Origin: Schizophyllum amplum
Lineage: Eukaryota > Basidiomycota > Agaricomycetes > Agaricales > Schizophyllaceae
Reading direction: 5' to 3'
DNA length: 64,000 bases
Assembly: GCA_007026445.1 (NCBI GenBank)
Contig: VDMD01000042.1
Span: forward strand, 124,001 to 188,000
Shown: in pieces, positions 11,260 through 22,124 of the stretch
Position numbering within the stretch: position 1 is the stretch's first letter
How the letters are laid out: each line of letters starts with the position of its first letter
Notes under the pieces: model-generated
What the model was told of the DNA's origin: nothing
Databases searched by the model: none
What the model saw: the letters and a program-made list of their open reading frames with translations, nothing else
Program-made: the position numbers and the translations under genes

Positions 11260-11959
11260 AAGCTTCAGCAGCCGTACGTCTTCCTCCGTCTGTATTATCC
11301 TTCAGCTTCCTGAACGACTGATCCTCATGCAGAGCGTCGTACCATGCATGCCACGACTTCAGAGACTTCTGCGGGCCACGCCTCGTGTCCCTGCTGCCGG
11401 TCTTATTAGGTGGGTTGGATGAGGACTTCTTCAGTGTACGCACTGTAACATGGTACTGAAATGGAGGTGTCGGATTGAATGACATGCAGAGATGCGCCTA
11501 TAGAGGGAACACTCCGAAGAAGTACAAGGAGAGCTCAGGCTGATCACGAAGCGTGCATGACGAAGGTCATGCATGGACCATATCAATCAACATGATCGGG
11601 CCATCAGCAATCATGCAATGCATCATGGACATCATGGATGCCTTTGTTCTCGGCGGGGGTCGCGGGCCGGCATCCGTCGAGGCGTATGCAAGCGTAGCAC
11701 AAGACGCTGAAGGGCTCTGGTTGCCTTCGGCGGACTGACTGTATACACCATGGTCAAGTCTGAACAGTATTCTCGCCAGCGGGTGACCCAAAAGGCTCGG
11801 ACAGCGAAAGGAAGTACAGACGTTCAGTTCTTGAAGTTCGCTGCGTTATTGCCAAGACGGTCAACTGGCCAGTGAGTTCAAGAACAATGCATAAACGGGC
11901 AGTCATTCGGTATATCGTATATTGGGATGCGAGAACCGTCCTGAAAAGTGACCGCGCTT
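11260..11959. other. Intergenic region
   Basis: About 700 bp between the hypothetical gene and the C2H2 gene. No gene, repeat or RNA was recognised. It probably holds the 3' end of the zinc-finger gene and the promoter of the hypothetical gene. Confidence 0.4.
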
Positions 11960-12542
11960 TCATGCACGCACTTTCATTTCTTGCTGATGGGTACTGGCTA
12001 TGTGCAGTTGACGATCCGAGTCACGATAGAATCCTCTGCCACAGCCGCGATGAGGACAAGGGAACACTAGTATATTCAGCCTCGACAGACTGAATAGCGA
12101 GGAATGAGAGACGTACATGGCTCGTTCAGATGCGCGCTTCGTACGTGTACCATGAGGTTCCCCTTGCGTTTATAGACCTTGTCGCAGTCTGGGTAGGTAC
12201 ATGGATCTGGAGTATGGTATTATATAGCACACTCGTATTTGGACAACGGGCGACTCACGTAAAGCGGGAGCAGGGACGGCGGCGTCCGTGACCTGGAGAT
12301 TTAGCTCGCCCTGCTGCGCAGTTATCGAACGGTACTCCTGTAGACAGTATCTATCAGTGAGCGTTTTCAAACATGCCAGCGCCCACAGCATACCCCACGT
12401 GCACTGCTGTCCAACCGAGGTAGGGATTGCTTGCGACGGGCGACGCAGACACGCCTTCGTCGAGTCTGTCTGTCTTTGCGCGCTTGAAGGTCCGTTCGAT
12501 GGTTATACTCGGGGCATCGCACTCTTCCGTGCTGCGTTTCAT
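11960..12542 (-). CDS. C2H2 zinc-finger protein, probable transcription factor
   Basis: Two classical C2H2 fingers lie on neighbouring exons of the minus strand. Finger 1, in the exon ending at 12117, has CTYPDC, then twelve residues (DKVYKRKGNLMV), then HVRSAH. Finger 2, in the exon starting at 12066, has CPHRGC, GRGFYRDSDRQL, then HIASTH. Both fit C-x4-C-x12-H-x4-H exactly. The intron between them is 12116-12067 (50 nt). An upstream exon (EYRSITAQQGELNLQV) joins to finger 1 through an intron with a clean GTGAGT donor. Before it lies a Ser/Arg exon with a possible nuclear signal (TFKRAKTDR) starting at Met 12542. The true 5' end and the first splice are uncertain. Ending QQEMKVRA at the stop 11960-11962 is the simplest reading. 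DNA binding is inferred from the fingers. Confidence 0.65.
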
Positions 12543-14987
12543 AGGATGCGAAGGAGGATGAATCGTCGTTTCGAGCTACATGAATCGGCGTCATGCTCCT
12601 CTCGCCCGATCGAAGGCTGCTCGGATGCATTCTTCTGGTAGCACTATGAGTCTCGTGTTCTTAACAGCAGCAGAGGAGAACAGGTTGCTCACCGCTGTTT
12701 TCTGCGGAACCTCGAGCTTCTGGAGAGCCGTGTGCGGTGTTGAGATTCGCCGTCGCCGAAGAGAAGAGCAAAGTCAAACATACCGAAAGGGATAGAACAC
12801 TGTGCGGAGCTTCGCGAGGTCCACCCATATCCCTCGAGTGCTCAGCACATCTTTCGTTGATCCCTTTTTCCGAAGGCAGGTGCTCTGCGACTGAGGACCC
12901 GGACGCGACATCCAGGTTGTCGGCGGACCGACGACCGTGGCGTCTAGGCTCTCGCTGGCCGCCAAGTTCTGACCGACCAAAGGTTGTTCGTCTGTCGTCA
13001 TATCGTATACTGAAGGACTTGAGAGGCAGAACTCGTCCCAGACAACGGCCGTGCGGCGACGACACGAAAGGAGAAGAGAAAGTTGAACAAAGAGTCCAAG
13101 CGCGGATAGCGCCCCTCAAGCCGCGACGCCACGAGGTATAAACGCGATCACGTTTCTCGGAGCCGACATCCGATCGCCCTCGCACTGTCGGTCATCGTAA
13201 CTCAGTAGCTGCGAAGTTCAAGTTGAACACTCGCACGGAGCAGGATCTTTAACTTCAAGGAGAGCTCGGAGCTCGTGCTGAGTACGTTGACTACAGATAT
13301 GGAGACGCTAGATGAGGTAAGTACAACGTGATCTGTCACTAAACTGCCACGATAGCATGCTGTGGCCACCAAAGGTCATACGAAGAGTATACCAAGGAAA
13401 TCGAGCTTGTCTCGGGAAAGAGGACGCCTGATTCGTAAATGAAGACATATGTTTCTGGTAGTCAGTAGAACAGCTGGTTAACGCCGTTACCGACGATGCG
13501 ATGGTGCCGCGTTTCTGTAGCAGCGTGGCGCCTGTAAACCAACGACCGTGTGAGTACAGCACCACTTGCAAACTAGCGGATGGTCATGCTTACCGTCATG
13601 GTATCCAAGCCACAAGGAGGTTGTACGATCGGCCGGCGCGCGTGGGATCCCTGCGCAAAACTGGCAGAGAGATCGTCGCCTAACGACTGTGGACGACTAG
13701 ACGGGGAACTTGAAGCGCTTGACGCAATGGATTAGCATAGTGCATGGCGAAAAGAAGAGCAGTCGACAACGATAAGGATTCCAATACGGAGCGCAGTACA
13801 CGTCAGAACCTGCCAGCAGACACGCGTCAGTTATCACGGATCGAGGCAGGTCACTCAAGTATCAGGCCTCAGGGCTTGCGCGGGGTATCGGTCAGGACTT
13901 GCATGCGCTATATCGCCAAGTCCGGCCACAGACGACCTTGTGACTGCCTTATGACTGCCTCTCCTTGATACTGCCGACATTTCCCTTGATCGCTGGACAT
14001 TCGTGAGCTTCCGAACAGCGGTTTGAACGGGTCCGCTTGCCTTCACATATTCGGCAAGGGTGCGATCCCGCAGACAATGGAGGTGGCCGGATGGCGAAGA
14101 CGTGAGAGAGATATAAATGCCGTAGGGCCTGGAACGTCGTCGTGAGAGTCCGGCAGAGCGTGAGTTTTTCCGAAGACTCGGTGGGCGCCCCGTATGCTTT
14201 GCAGTGGGTGAGAAGAGGTATTGATCGAACGCGGCGACGAAAGGTCTACGCTGGAACGTGCTTGTGTTGCATGAAAGACGCTACTAAGAGGCGAGCACAA
14301 AGAATTAGACTGGAGTTCGGTTTGACGCCTCCATATCGCTAGCCTTGGAAGGATCTGCATTGAATGCCGCCACCTTGTCAGTATAGCTATGTGGTCCCGC
14401 GATAGGCACTTACGTTCAATGGAAATAGACGCGTTCACGAAAGATGGCGGGGCGCTTGATTGAAATTCGAAGATGCGGTGAGATGATCGTCACTTCAAGA
14501 TGCAAGGCGACAACCGACGGCAGGCACGTCAGCCGAACACGTGTGACATCACGAGAGAGTTACCTTCCTTATCGGGATGCTTCATTATCAATTTGCTTCC
14601 TGTTTGCTCCCATTTGGCTTCCATCCTGCTTCTTCTCTTCCGTTCACATCTCAAGATCTCGACACGCATGAGCCGATTCATTCGAGCTGGCTGGGGTTCT
14701 GGGATTACCATCGCATCTGCCGCGAGTTGGCCGCGCGGGCGCTAGGGGCTCAGAATGTACGCGAGTCCCAGCCGTGTCCCCCCGAGTCTCCCATCCAGCT
14801 CACGGGAAGGGTCCAGCATCGGTACTACGAGCGCCTCGAGGACGGGGATCCTTTGACACATCTATGACCGGTGAGAGTTTTGGCGCGGGTAACGAATCAT
14901 CTTATAATCCCGTACTAGAATGACAAGGCCTGACGAACTGAGTCCTCCATCTCTTTCTCCCCCTTCCCCCTCTATCGGACGATCGTT
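12543..14987. other. Intergenic or unassigned region
   Basis: No frame here shows convincing protein text across splice sites. A frame at 14577-14867 (+) ends in a hydrophilic stretch (GFWDYHRICRELAARAL, QHRYYERLEDGD) that could be a small exon or gene remnant just upstream of the UbiA gene, but I cannot support a product. The 5' exons of the C2H2 gene may reach into 12.6-13.1 kb. Confidence 0.35.
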
Positions 14988-16258
14988 ATGTCCTCCCCGC
15001 CCTCGCCCTCTGTCGCCAAACCTCGCTTCATACTTGCGGTCCCGACGCGCACCGAGCTCAACGCCTGCTGGCACCTCGGCCGCCTCTCGAATGGCATGGG
15101 CTGCTGGGTCGTGTGGTTCCCGCTCGCCTTTTCGATGGCAATGGCGTATCATGCCATGCCCGAGCTCGCGGGCTGGTATGTCGCGGCGCGAGCTATACTG
15201 TTCATTGCGCTTTGCTGCGGGGTCAAGTGCTTGGTGCGTCATATTTGTGCGAATCGGATAGTACCCTGACTCCCGCCCAGATCATGACGATCGACGACAT
15301 CCTCGACGCCGATGTGGACGCGCTGGTTGAGCGCACGAAGGACCGAGTCCTCCCCCGCGGCGACATAAGCATGGCGCGCGCCTGGCTCTTCTTCGCCATA
15401 CAGGTCGTCGTAGGCATCGCATTGGCATATGTCCTGCTCAAGCCTTACACGTGCGTTCCGCCCCGCGTCTTATTCGCTGTACACTCATCCCCCTTCACAG
15501 GCTTTTCATCTCGATGTGGGTCTGGCCGCTCTTTGTGATCTACCCGACGTGCAAGCGCTGGATGTCCTTCGCCCCGATTCCTCTCGCCCTCATGTTCAAC
15601 ATCGGCGCGCTGATGGGCTGGTCCGACCTTGCTCCTGGAAACGGGAGTCTAAGCTACGTGTTAGGCGAAGGTGAGCCCTCCCGAGCCTCGTACGAGTGGA
15701 TGCTGGATCCTAACAAGTCTTGAGCCTCCGCTGCCGCGGGACGTACTCCATGGGAAATCCTCCTTCCTGTCTTTGCTGGCTGTTGCTTCTGGACTGTGAC
15801 CTTTGAGACGGTGTATCAGCATCAGGTACGTGTAGCGAATCCGCATCTGCACGTCACTGACGACATGTCCTCAGGACAAAGCCGACGACCTCGCCATTGG
15901 CCTTCGCTCCCTCGCACTCTTTCTCGGGCGCGCAACTGTGCCCGTCTGTGCGCTGACGAGCCTAGCCTTTGGCGGCATGGTGGGATGGGGCTTCTGGCTC
16001 AACGGACAGGGTGAGAAGACATCCACTCACGCGATGCCGTGCTCTGCTGATATTTGTTTCCTTGAAGGTATTCCTGCCTTCGTCGGCCTCGCCCTTGGCA
16101 CCCTGCGCCTACTCTTTGGCTTGCGCACAGTTGACGTCGACTACCCGCGCAGCTGCCTACAGTACTTCCTCCTGACTCCGGGAGTGGGCCTGCTGGTGTT
16201 GCTGGGTCTCGTTGTCGATGGTGTGCTGGGTCGGTGGAATGCGGGAACAGCACTGTAA
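14988..16258 (+). CDS. UbiA-family aromatic/isoprenoid prenyltransferase
   Basis: Six exons: 14988-15233, 15281-15450, 15501-15670, 15725-15825, 15875-16010 and 16068-16258. They total 1014 nt (337 aa) and every phase closes. UbiA enzymes transfer a prenyl group from a diphosphate to an aromatic or other acceptor inside membranes, using two Asp-rich motifs that bind Mg-diphosphate. Motif 1 is TIDDILDADVDALVERTKDR, with Asp where the family consensus has Asn. Motif 2 is YQHQDKADDLAIG, followed by RSLALFLG. About eight hydrophobic segments surround them. The N-terminus (MSSPPSPSVAKP) has no obvious mitochondrial presequence, which argues mildly against the ubiquinone enzyme COQ2 and for a secondary-metabolite type. 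No polyketide or terpene synthase is adjacent. The acceptor is unknown. Confidence 0.9.
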
Positions 16259-16640
16259 GCGACCCTGCAGCGCAGCTCGTACGCATCCCGCATTTCCCCC
16301 GTTCGCCTTTCCCGATCGCCGTCTGCCCTTGCCTATGGGTAGGCAGGCGCCTCCATTTTACCGACTCCATGATCGCCCCTGTACATGTACTCCCTTTCCC
16401 TGCTCATGATTTTTTCCGTATATACTTTCGACCTTCTCCTTCAGACTGTTCGTCTCCCGCCCTTTATTCCGCATTCCTCCCTCCTTGATCTGTGCGGCTC
16501 ACACCACACTCGAGCGATCACATTCGTCCTGTACTGTACTCGTCGTCTCACACATTCCCGGTCTCGCGCTGTACATGATGTGTGTATGTGTGTACGTCCG
16601 ATAGTCCGCTTCTGTCCGCATGTACGATCCTCCTTGCATG
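16259..16640. other. Intergenic region
   Basis: UbiA 3' flank with pyrimidine-rich and TG-rich sequence. No gene was recognised. Confidence 0.4.
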
Positions 16641-16649
16641 CCACACTGT

Positions 16650-16825
16650 TAGACCGGTAACCGGTCCCTCGTGACGCGCGGCTTGCCTCGTCAGAGGGAC
16701 CGGTAAAATCCGTCAAATTTCTGGCGTGGACGGTTGATGTCGTCATAAACATCACGTGAGATTTCCATAAAAGGTCCACTTCCTAATCGAGGTTTAATCG
16801 GAAGCCGGTCCGCGAGCGTGAGATG
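16650..16825 (+). repeat. Left terminal inverted repeat of MULE-like element
   Basis: 176 bp. It matches the reverse complement of 17589-17764 with scattered differences, mostly in the outer 50 bp. It ends at GCGAGCGTGAGATG. Confidence 0.9.
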
Positions 16826-17588
16826 ACGTATCGCGTCAAGTCGCGTCTGTCGCGTCGCCTTTCGACCAGCTTTCGACAACGACTTTGTATACATGGGACA
16901 TGGGACATTGAACTCGACAACGACTACTGGCTACCACGATGACTGGCCACTGCGCCTATGGTGCAGCTCGTTTGGACATCACCACTGGCTACAGGCGGCT
17001 CGTTGACTTTCACCACCCTTGCCCGGCCCCCTGCCGCGCACTATGTCCATTGTCGACATCGACATATATGATACACGGACGTGTGTCCTTCGTTATTTCC
17101 ATCAGTTTCCGCCCCCGCTATACCCGCACCACGTACGCCTGCCGCGTCTAGCGCAATCTGAATGATTGCTGATTCTGAATGAGCTCCTTCATTGCGACGC
17201 CACATCCCTTCCCTTTTCGCATAAATCCGTGCTTGTGAAGTCTCTCCAGGTTCCTAAGCATATACACACCGTATACACATACTTACACGGCTCGTCTGAT
17301 ATACATTAATCACGCACCATGCGAGTGATGGGCGGCCCTACTGAAGTATCGCCAGCGACGGTAACGCGCGCGCATGCAGCGACTAAAGATACAATTTCAG
17401 ATTGAGAAACCAGCTAAAGCTGGACTAGTGCACCTTAGCGAGCGCGTCGCGGCGAGGGTGCACGGCAGTAGGTGCGTACAGGTTGGAACATTGGAGTTAT
17501 GGAGGCTTGTTGTACTTACGCGACGCGACTCGCGACCACCCAACAGCAGTCACCAGTGCCGATACACGTCATCTGTGTCACTGTTCTG

Positions 17589-17764
17589 CATCTCACGCTC
17601 GCGGACCGGCTTCCGATTAAACCTCGATTAGGAAGTGGACCTTTTATGGAAATTTCACGTGATGTTTATGACGACATCAACCGTCCACGCCAGAAATTTG
17701 ACGGATTTTACCAGGCCCTCTGACGAGGAAAGCGCCGCGTCACGAGGGGCTGGTCACCAGGCTA
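17589..17764 (-). repeat. Right terminal inverted repeat of MULE-like element
   Basis: 176 bp inverted partner of 16650-16825. Immediately outside it lies the second copy of the 9-bp duplication, CCACACTGT. Confidence 0.9.
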
Positions 17765-17910
17765 CCACACTGTAACGCCACTGTACGCGTACCAACTCCC
17801 TCAGGTCGCCCATAGTACGCGTCCCAAAAATGTCGAGCATAAGCCCTCCCGTAGTTATCAATGTCTACTATACTGAAACACCTACGAGATAGCTCCACGT
17901 TTCTTTCACA

Positions 17911-19500
17911 CTACTCCATTGCCACCACAACGCGTCCCGCGCATACGCGCGGTACCTTGCGTGACAGCCTCACTTGAGATAAAGGTGCGGCTATGTCTGG
18001 ATGCATACGCGGGTGTCCCCGCTGGAAATGAACAGAGAGTGACCTGAGTTCTGGTAGGATGGGAGGTCTGTTCTCGTCGCATACGAGCTCCTTCAGAACT
18101 GTCACCATCCGCGGGGAGTCGGCCATGCCATAGTATTCATTGTCTTCCATGCTAAGCCGCTGTAGTCCTTCCATGCGATCGATGCATTTCAGGAGAGTGT
18201 CCGCGCTACCTTGCATGGCGTCGTCCAGACTGAACGAGCGCAGAGACGGGCGTGATCTTGATAGAAGGTCAAGCAGCGACTCCGTCGGATCCTGCTCGCC
18301 AGGATGGAGACCGTCACCGTGCAACGTGACATCCTTTAACGCAGGCGCAGTGATGTAGGTGAGCAGTATGTGTGAATAATGCTGCAGTTCCACGGTGCGT
18401 AGGACTGGCATCTCGCAGGGAATAGCCGGCTTTGTCTCGTCCCAGCCCGCAACCTCGCCAGCGATTATTTTGAGATCGCGTAATGACGGTGCGAGTTTTG
18501 AGAGTGCGGGGAAGAACGCGGACACGGGAAAGTCGTTTGCAATGAACAGTTGTAGACGCGTTACGCAAGGAAACGTGGGGAGGGTAGGGACGGGAAAGCC
18601 GGAGATAACGTCGTTGTCCACGCATTGATAGACGATTAACATGCTCAAACTTCGCAGAACGGGTGCGGAAGCCAGGAATCCGAGTGCATTGGGAGCGCAG
18701 TAGTCGAGGACTTCGACTGTAGCGACCTGAAGCGTTGGCAGTTTACGGAGACGCAACAGCGAGAGTAGATCTCCATCGCCCGCCACCTCTATCTCCTCCA
18801 CGCGGGATGCGTCTGCGTCGGACAGTCCATCGAAGACTACCCGTTGTTCCGCTGCCAGCCGTGATGGGTAGAGTCTCCATCCGAGCACCTTGAGCGAGAG
18901 CTGACGTGAAAGTTCCAGTTGTAAGTAGAGAATGTGATCGTTGATGCGATCGGTGAACTCCAGGTCGATGGACGTCCAGAGAGACGGCGTGTCTCGAGCG
19001 GTGGCGCGCCAGGTCGTGCATACACTGCAGAGCACGCGGACCGCGAATTTGGTGCATGGGCGAGAGTTCTGGATCGCGTGCATGAACACCTCGGATAGAA
19101 GTTCCGGGAAGAGCCGGTGCACCGGGGCGAGCAGCGCCTGATTGATCTCGAGCTCTCGAGTGACGTCCTGTCGCTGAGTTGAGAGGCGCTGCAGCTCTGC
19201 ATGGAGGCGACGGAGCTCAGCGTCAATGCGCTCCTGCTCGGTGTTGATGCGCTCCTGCTCTGCATGGAGGCGATTGAGCTCGGCGTCGATGCGCTCCTGC
19301 TCGGCGTCAATGCGCTCCTGCTCTAGTCGCAGTCCCTTCGAGTGCTCTTCGATCGACTGACGTGCCTCGTGCGTCGAGGGCGTGCGACCGCACCGTAGAT
19401 CTTCGATGCCCGGGAGAGATGGTCGACGCGTGGGAGAGGGTGTACGGGCGGGAAAGGGTGTATGCGCTGGAGACGCTAGATGCGGGATGATACGGGCCAT
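17911..19500 (-). CDS. F-box-like protein with heptad coiled coil (copy A, intact)
   Basis: A single 529-aa frame from Met 19500. The longer frame from 19578 only reads through a 5'-UTR intron (19582-19522; GTAAGT...CTCAG). Residues ~45-110 are a coiled coil built from 7-residue repeats of QERIDAE type. Next comes the F-box-like domain: LAPVHRLFPELLSEVF, then VLCSVCTTWR and DTPSLWTSID. The rest is a leucine-rich array ending PRVCAGRVVVAME. F-box proteins are substrate receptors of SCF ubiquitin ligases; the target is unknown. It is the closest relative of the broken copy B at 35.0-36.6 kb, and the two lie in inverted orientation with homologous upstream DNA. Confidence 0.85.
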   Translation of the reverse strand: MARIIPHLASPAHTPFPARTPSPTRRPSLPGIEDLRCGRTPSTHEARQSIEEHSKGLRLEQERIDAEQERIDAELNRLHAEQERINTEQERIDAELRRLHAELQRLSTQRQDVTRELEINQALLAPVHRLFPELLSEVFMHAIQNSRPCTKFAVRVLCSVCTTWRATARDTPSLWTSIDLEFTDRINDHILYLQLELSRQLSLKVLGWRLYPSRLAAEQRVVFDGLSDADASRVEEIEVAGDGDLLSLLRLRKLPTLQVATVEVLDYCAPNALGFLASAPVLRSLSMLIVYQCVDNDVISGFPVPTLPTFPCVTRLQLFIANDFPVSAFFPALSKLAPSLRDLKIIAGEVAGWDETKPAIPCEMPVLRTVELQHYSHILLTYITAPALKDVTLHGDGLHPGEQDPTESLLDLLSRSRPSLRSFSLDDAMQGSADTLLKCIDRMEGLQRLSMEDNEYYGMADSPRMVTVLKELVCDENRPPILPELRSLSVHFQRGHPRMHPDIAAPLSQVRLSRKVPRVCAGRVVVAME

Positions 19501-19582
19501 TGCGTATCGAGGAAGGAGACGCTGAGAAAACACAGTCAACGGCTGGCTCGAAATCGAAAGATCTCTCAGTTGATTCACTTAC

Positions 19583-20100
19583 CCAACCGAGTTCTGTTAG
19601 GATGCTCTCTGCAGGCAGTCGTTCGTAGCTGTCAGCACAGCGGTGAGCGATCCGTGGTTTACGTGATGTTTGCGGTGGGAGTCAAGAAGAAAGGGCGAGA
19701 CTTGGATATAAATATGAAATATTTACACTGAGTTCGAATCACGCCGAGTGAAAGTCTTGAATCCTTCGCTCGGGCATCTTTACAGTACACATTGCATTGA
19801 GACCTGCGAGAATTTAACCAGCAAACTACGCAGATACGTGGTACAGAAGATAACAAGAGACAGCCACCGCTGTGCTGACGAAGAGCACAAACATCGTCTC
19901 CCTTTCCGAGAGGACGCTCCCCGATTGATTGGTCAGTCGATACTGGAAGCACCCCGGAGGTGCGTTCGAGCACCCTGGAGGTGCATTCGAGCACCACCTT
20001 CAATTGGACGTGCATTCGGGAGCACGGTCTGCAGCAACGAGGAACGAAAAGTGAACAGGGTATTCCGCTTCGAACGCTGGTTCGGACACTAGCGCACTCA
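19583..20100 (-). repeat. Upstream block of F-box copy A: decayed MYND 3' end, inverted copy of 34.38-34.92 kb
   Basis: Read on the minus strand, this block aligns over most of its length with 34380-34915 (+). Shared landmarks include AAGGATTC followed by GACTTTCACTCGG, and GGAAAGGGAGACGA. Its distal part also resembles 4137-4310, the last intron and exon of the intact MYND gene. It therefore looks like a dead MYND 3' end lying before the F-box gene. It also holds a short local repeat (GAGGTGCGTTCGAGCACC and GAGGTGCATTCGAGCACC). Confidence 0.7.
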
Positions 20101-20109
20101 CGATGTCTT

Positions 20110-20820
20110 CCTCGCTGCACTCGTGGACCTCTTCGTCGACTTGGCACTCGGCGACCTGGCGCTCGTCGTCTAAATTGAAGCGCTCATCATGTAGGTCGAA
20201 AAGCTCGTCGTGTAGGTCGAAAAGCTGGTCTTCATCGTCTTCACAGGCTATGCTTATACACATCCTCGCTGTTGTCCTCGCCCTCGTCGAAGCCACCCGC
20301 GGTCGAGAGTCGAAAGCCGTGGTCGTCTTCGTGGACGTCGAAGCTTAGGTCGAGGTCGTCGACGGCCGCCCGCGGTCGAGGACGTCGAGGCGAAGCCGCT
20401 CGTGAGGTCGAGGTCGAAGCCCCGTGGTCAAGGAAGCGACGCCGCCTGTGGTCGAGGAGGCGACGCCGCCTGTGGTCGAGGAGGCGACGCCGTCCGTGGT
20501 CGAGGTCCAGGCCGAAGCCGGCCGGGAGAGTGTGTGGAGTCGAAGCCGAGATCGAGGTCGTGGTCGAGGTCCAACGCCCGTCGAGGTTATGTCGAAGCCG
20601 CCTGTAGTCGAAGCCGCGGGAGTGGGCCAGTGAGTCGAAGCCGGTCGAGGGGGTAGGCGAAGCCGGTCGAGGGAGTAGGCGAAGGCGGCGCGAGTGAGTA
20701 GGCGAAGGCGGCGCGAGTGAGTTGTCGAAGCGGGTTGGTCGGGATTGATTACCGGGAGGATCGACGGTAGGCGCTTCGACGGCTGAGTCGACGTTAGGCA
20801 CTCTCGGGCTGAAGTCGACA
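20110..20820. repeat. GTCGA-rich GC minisatellite tract (left)
   Basis: Degenerate tandem repeats dominated by GTCGA, GTCGAAG and GTCGAGG. They include an ~27-bp unit repeated three times at about 20448-20516 (GAGGCGACGCCGCCTGTGGTC). Several frames on both strands stay open simply because of composition. These should not be taken as genes. Confidence 0.8.
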
Positions 20821-20879
20821 CGGCGGCTCAGGGGCCGCGTCGACGCGGTTGGTGTAGGAGGATAAGGTATGAACGGAGT

Positions 20880-21400
20880 GGAGGTGCGCGGTGTGGAGGA
20901 TGTAAGAGACATGGCAGTAGACGGTATATCTGGACGCAGAGGGAACGGTGGAGGGGGATGCGGTGGGTACGGTGGAGGTGGATGAGGAGAGAACGATATA
21001 GGAGGGTACAAAGAGGACGGTGTAAGAGGATACGGAGGGGAACGGTGCAGGAGGGACACGGAGAGGACGGTGCAGAAGGACGAGGAGGGGACAATGCAGA
21101 CAAATGCAGAGAGGACGATGTAGACGGATGCGGAGGGGATGGTGTAAGAGGATAAGGAGGGGGCGGTAAGAGTGGAGGCAGCGTGGGCGGTGTATGACGA
21201 CGAGGAGAGGACGGGATAGGGGGATGTAGAGAGGATGGCGTAGGGGGGCACTGCATGGACGGTGTACTTTCAGGGACACGAAGGGGAGGGTGTAGAGGGA
21301 GAGGCAAGTGGAGAGGATGGTATAGACATAGCCGGCATAGAAGGCATAGAGGGACACGGAGAGGAGAGGGACACGACGTGCAGATAAGGAGATGCGAAGC
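20880..21400. repeat. Purine-rich degenerate minisatellite tract (left)
   Basis: GGAGAGGACGGTG-like units of irregular length. On the minus strand they translate as monotonous HRPL/RIRLHRPL text that joins in frame to the MYND fragment next door by chance. The same kind of tract follows the second GTCGA block at 26.3-26.9 kb. Confidence 0.75.
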
Positions 21401-21830
21401 GTAGAAAGGGAGATGGGAAGACAATGTGACATGAGGAGAAGGTCGTGACCTTTTGTTGCTGCGATGGAGTCAGCTGTTGCGGATATGTGTTCAGTGACTT
21501 CAGGCAGCAAGTAGATGGCTATGACAAGCAAGCTGGCACGCCTTTCGCGCTCGAGAAAAGCGTACAGAAATTGGTAAGCGTTCAGGGCGAGAAAGAAAAC
21601 CTCGAGAGGTTCTTCATATGCCGCCAATAGGTCGGGGCCGTCGGTCGGGAGCTCGGCTTCTAATACGGCGAAAGGACGTCCTGTACGCAAGTAAAGTTCA
21701 AATTTCTGTGACAGAAGGACCCTCACTGGCATGCTCTTGGAGTCGAGCTCGCTGGGTCGAGAGAGACTCCATGAAGGGATGTAAGTAACGAGATGCCCTG
21801 TCCCGTGCTGGAAGCCCTGACTCTGCCAAT
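21401..21830 (-). pseudogene. 5' fragment of MYND-family gene
   Basis: On the minus strand, MPVRVLLSQKFEL...RPFAVLEAELP...VFFLALNAYQFLYAFLERE aligns with the N-terminal part of the MYND gene at 36.8-38.8 kb (MPERVLLSQSIEL...RPFAVLEDEPP...VFLALDNYRSLCIFIERE). After about 110 residues it stops and runs into the purine-rich tract, so the rest of the gene, including the zinc finger, is missing. It sits head-to-head with F-box copy C, mirroring the intact pair at 38.8/39.0 kb. Confidence 0.8.
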
Positions 21831-22124
21831 GGGGGCATTATAAGGGATTCTAGCCCGGAGTCGAGATAGTTCAGTCCAGTCGGTAAACTAATACTGATAC
21901 TATTACTGATACTTAGTAATCATAATAAGCCGCAGTTTCGGCATTTGCCAAGGCGAATGGGGTAAAATGTGGCGTCGAGTCAATCTCGGCTTGTTCCTCG
22001 ACGGCCATCTTAAACGTCCGCTAGTTGCTTGTATAGCGAGAACTGGTTCGGGTGAGCTAACTGTGAACTCACGATTGCTTTCTGAGTGCTGATCATGCTT
22101 GTTGCTTCCTTAGCGTGTTGTACG

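Larger units (their letters stand above)
16650..17764. mobile_element. Non-autonomous Mutator-like (MULE/MITE-type) DNA element
   Basis: An 1115-bp element bounded by 176-bp terminal inverted repeats (16650-16825 and 17589-17764) that are highly similar, with long exact stretches such as AAATCCGTCAAATTTCTGGC. Both ends start TAG when read inward. The element is flanked by a perfect 9-bp direct repeat CCACACTGT (16641-16649 and 17765-17773), as expected for a target-site duplication. Long TIRs with an ~9-bp duplication are diagnostic of the Mutator superfamily. The ~760-bp interior has only short frames and no transposase, so movement would need a partner in trans. The intact TSD and matching TIRs suggest a fairly recent insertion. 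Confidence 0.88.

Noticed and set aside
19725..19760. Possible tRNA B-box-like GAGTTCGAATCAC
   Set aside because: No matching A-box or cloverleaf arms around it, and the sequence belongs to the duplicated F-box upstream block.
20794..21732. 312-codon minus-strand frame as one gene
   Set aside because: Only its first ~110 codons match the MYND family; the rest is translated purine-rich repeat.
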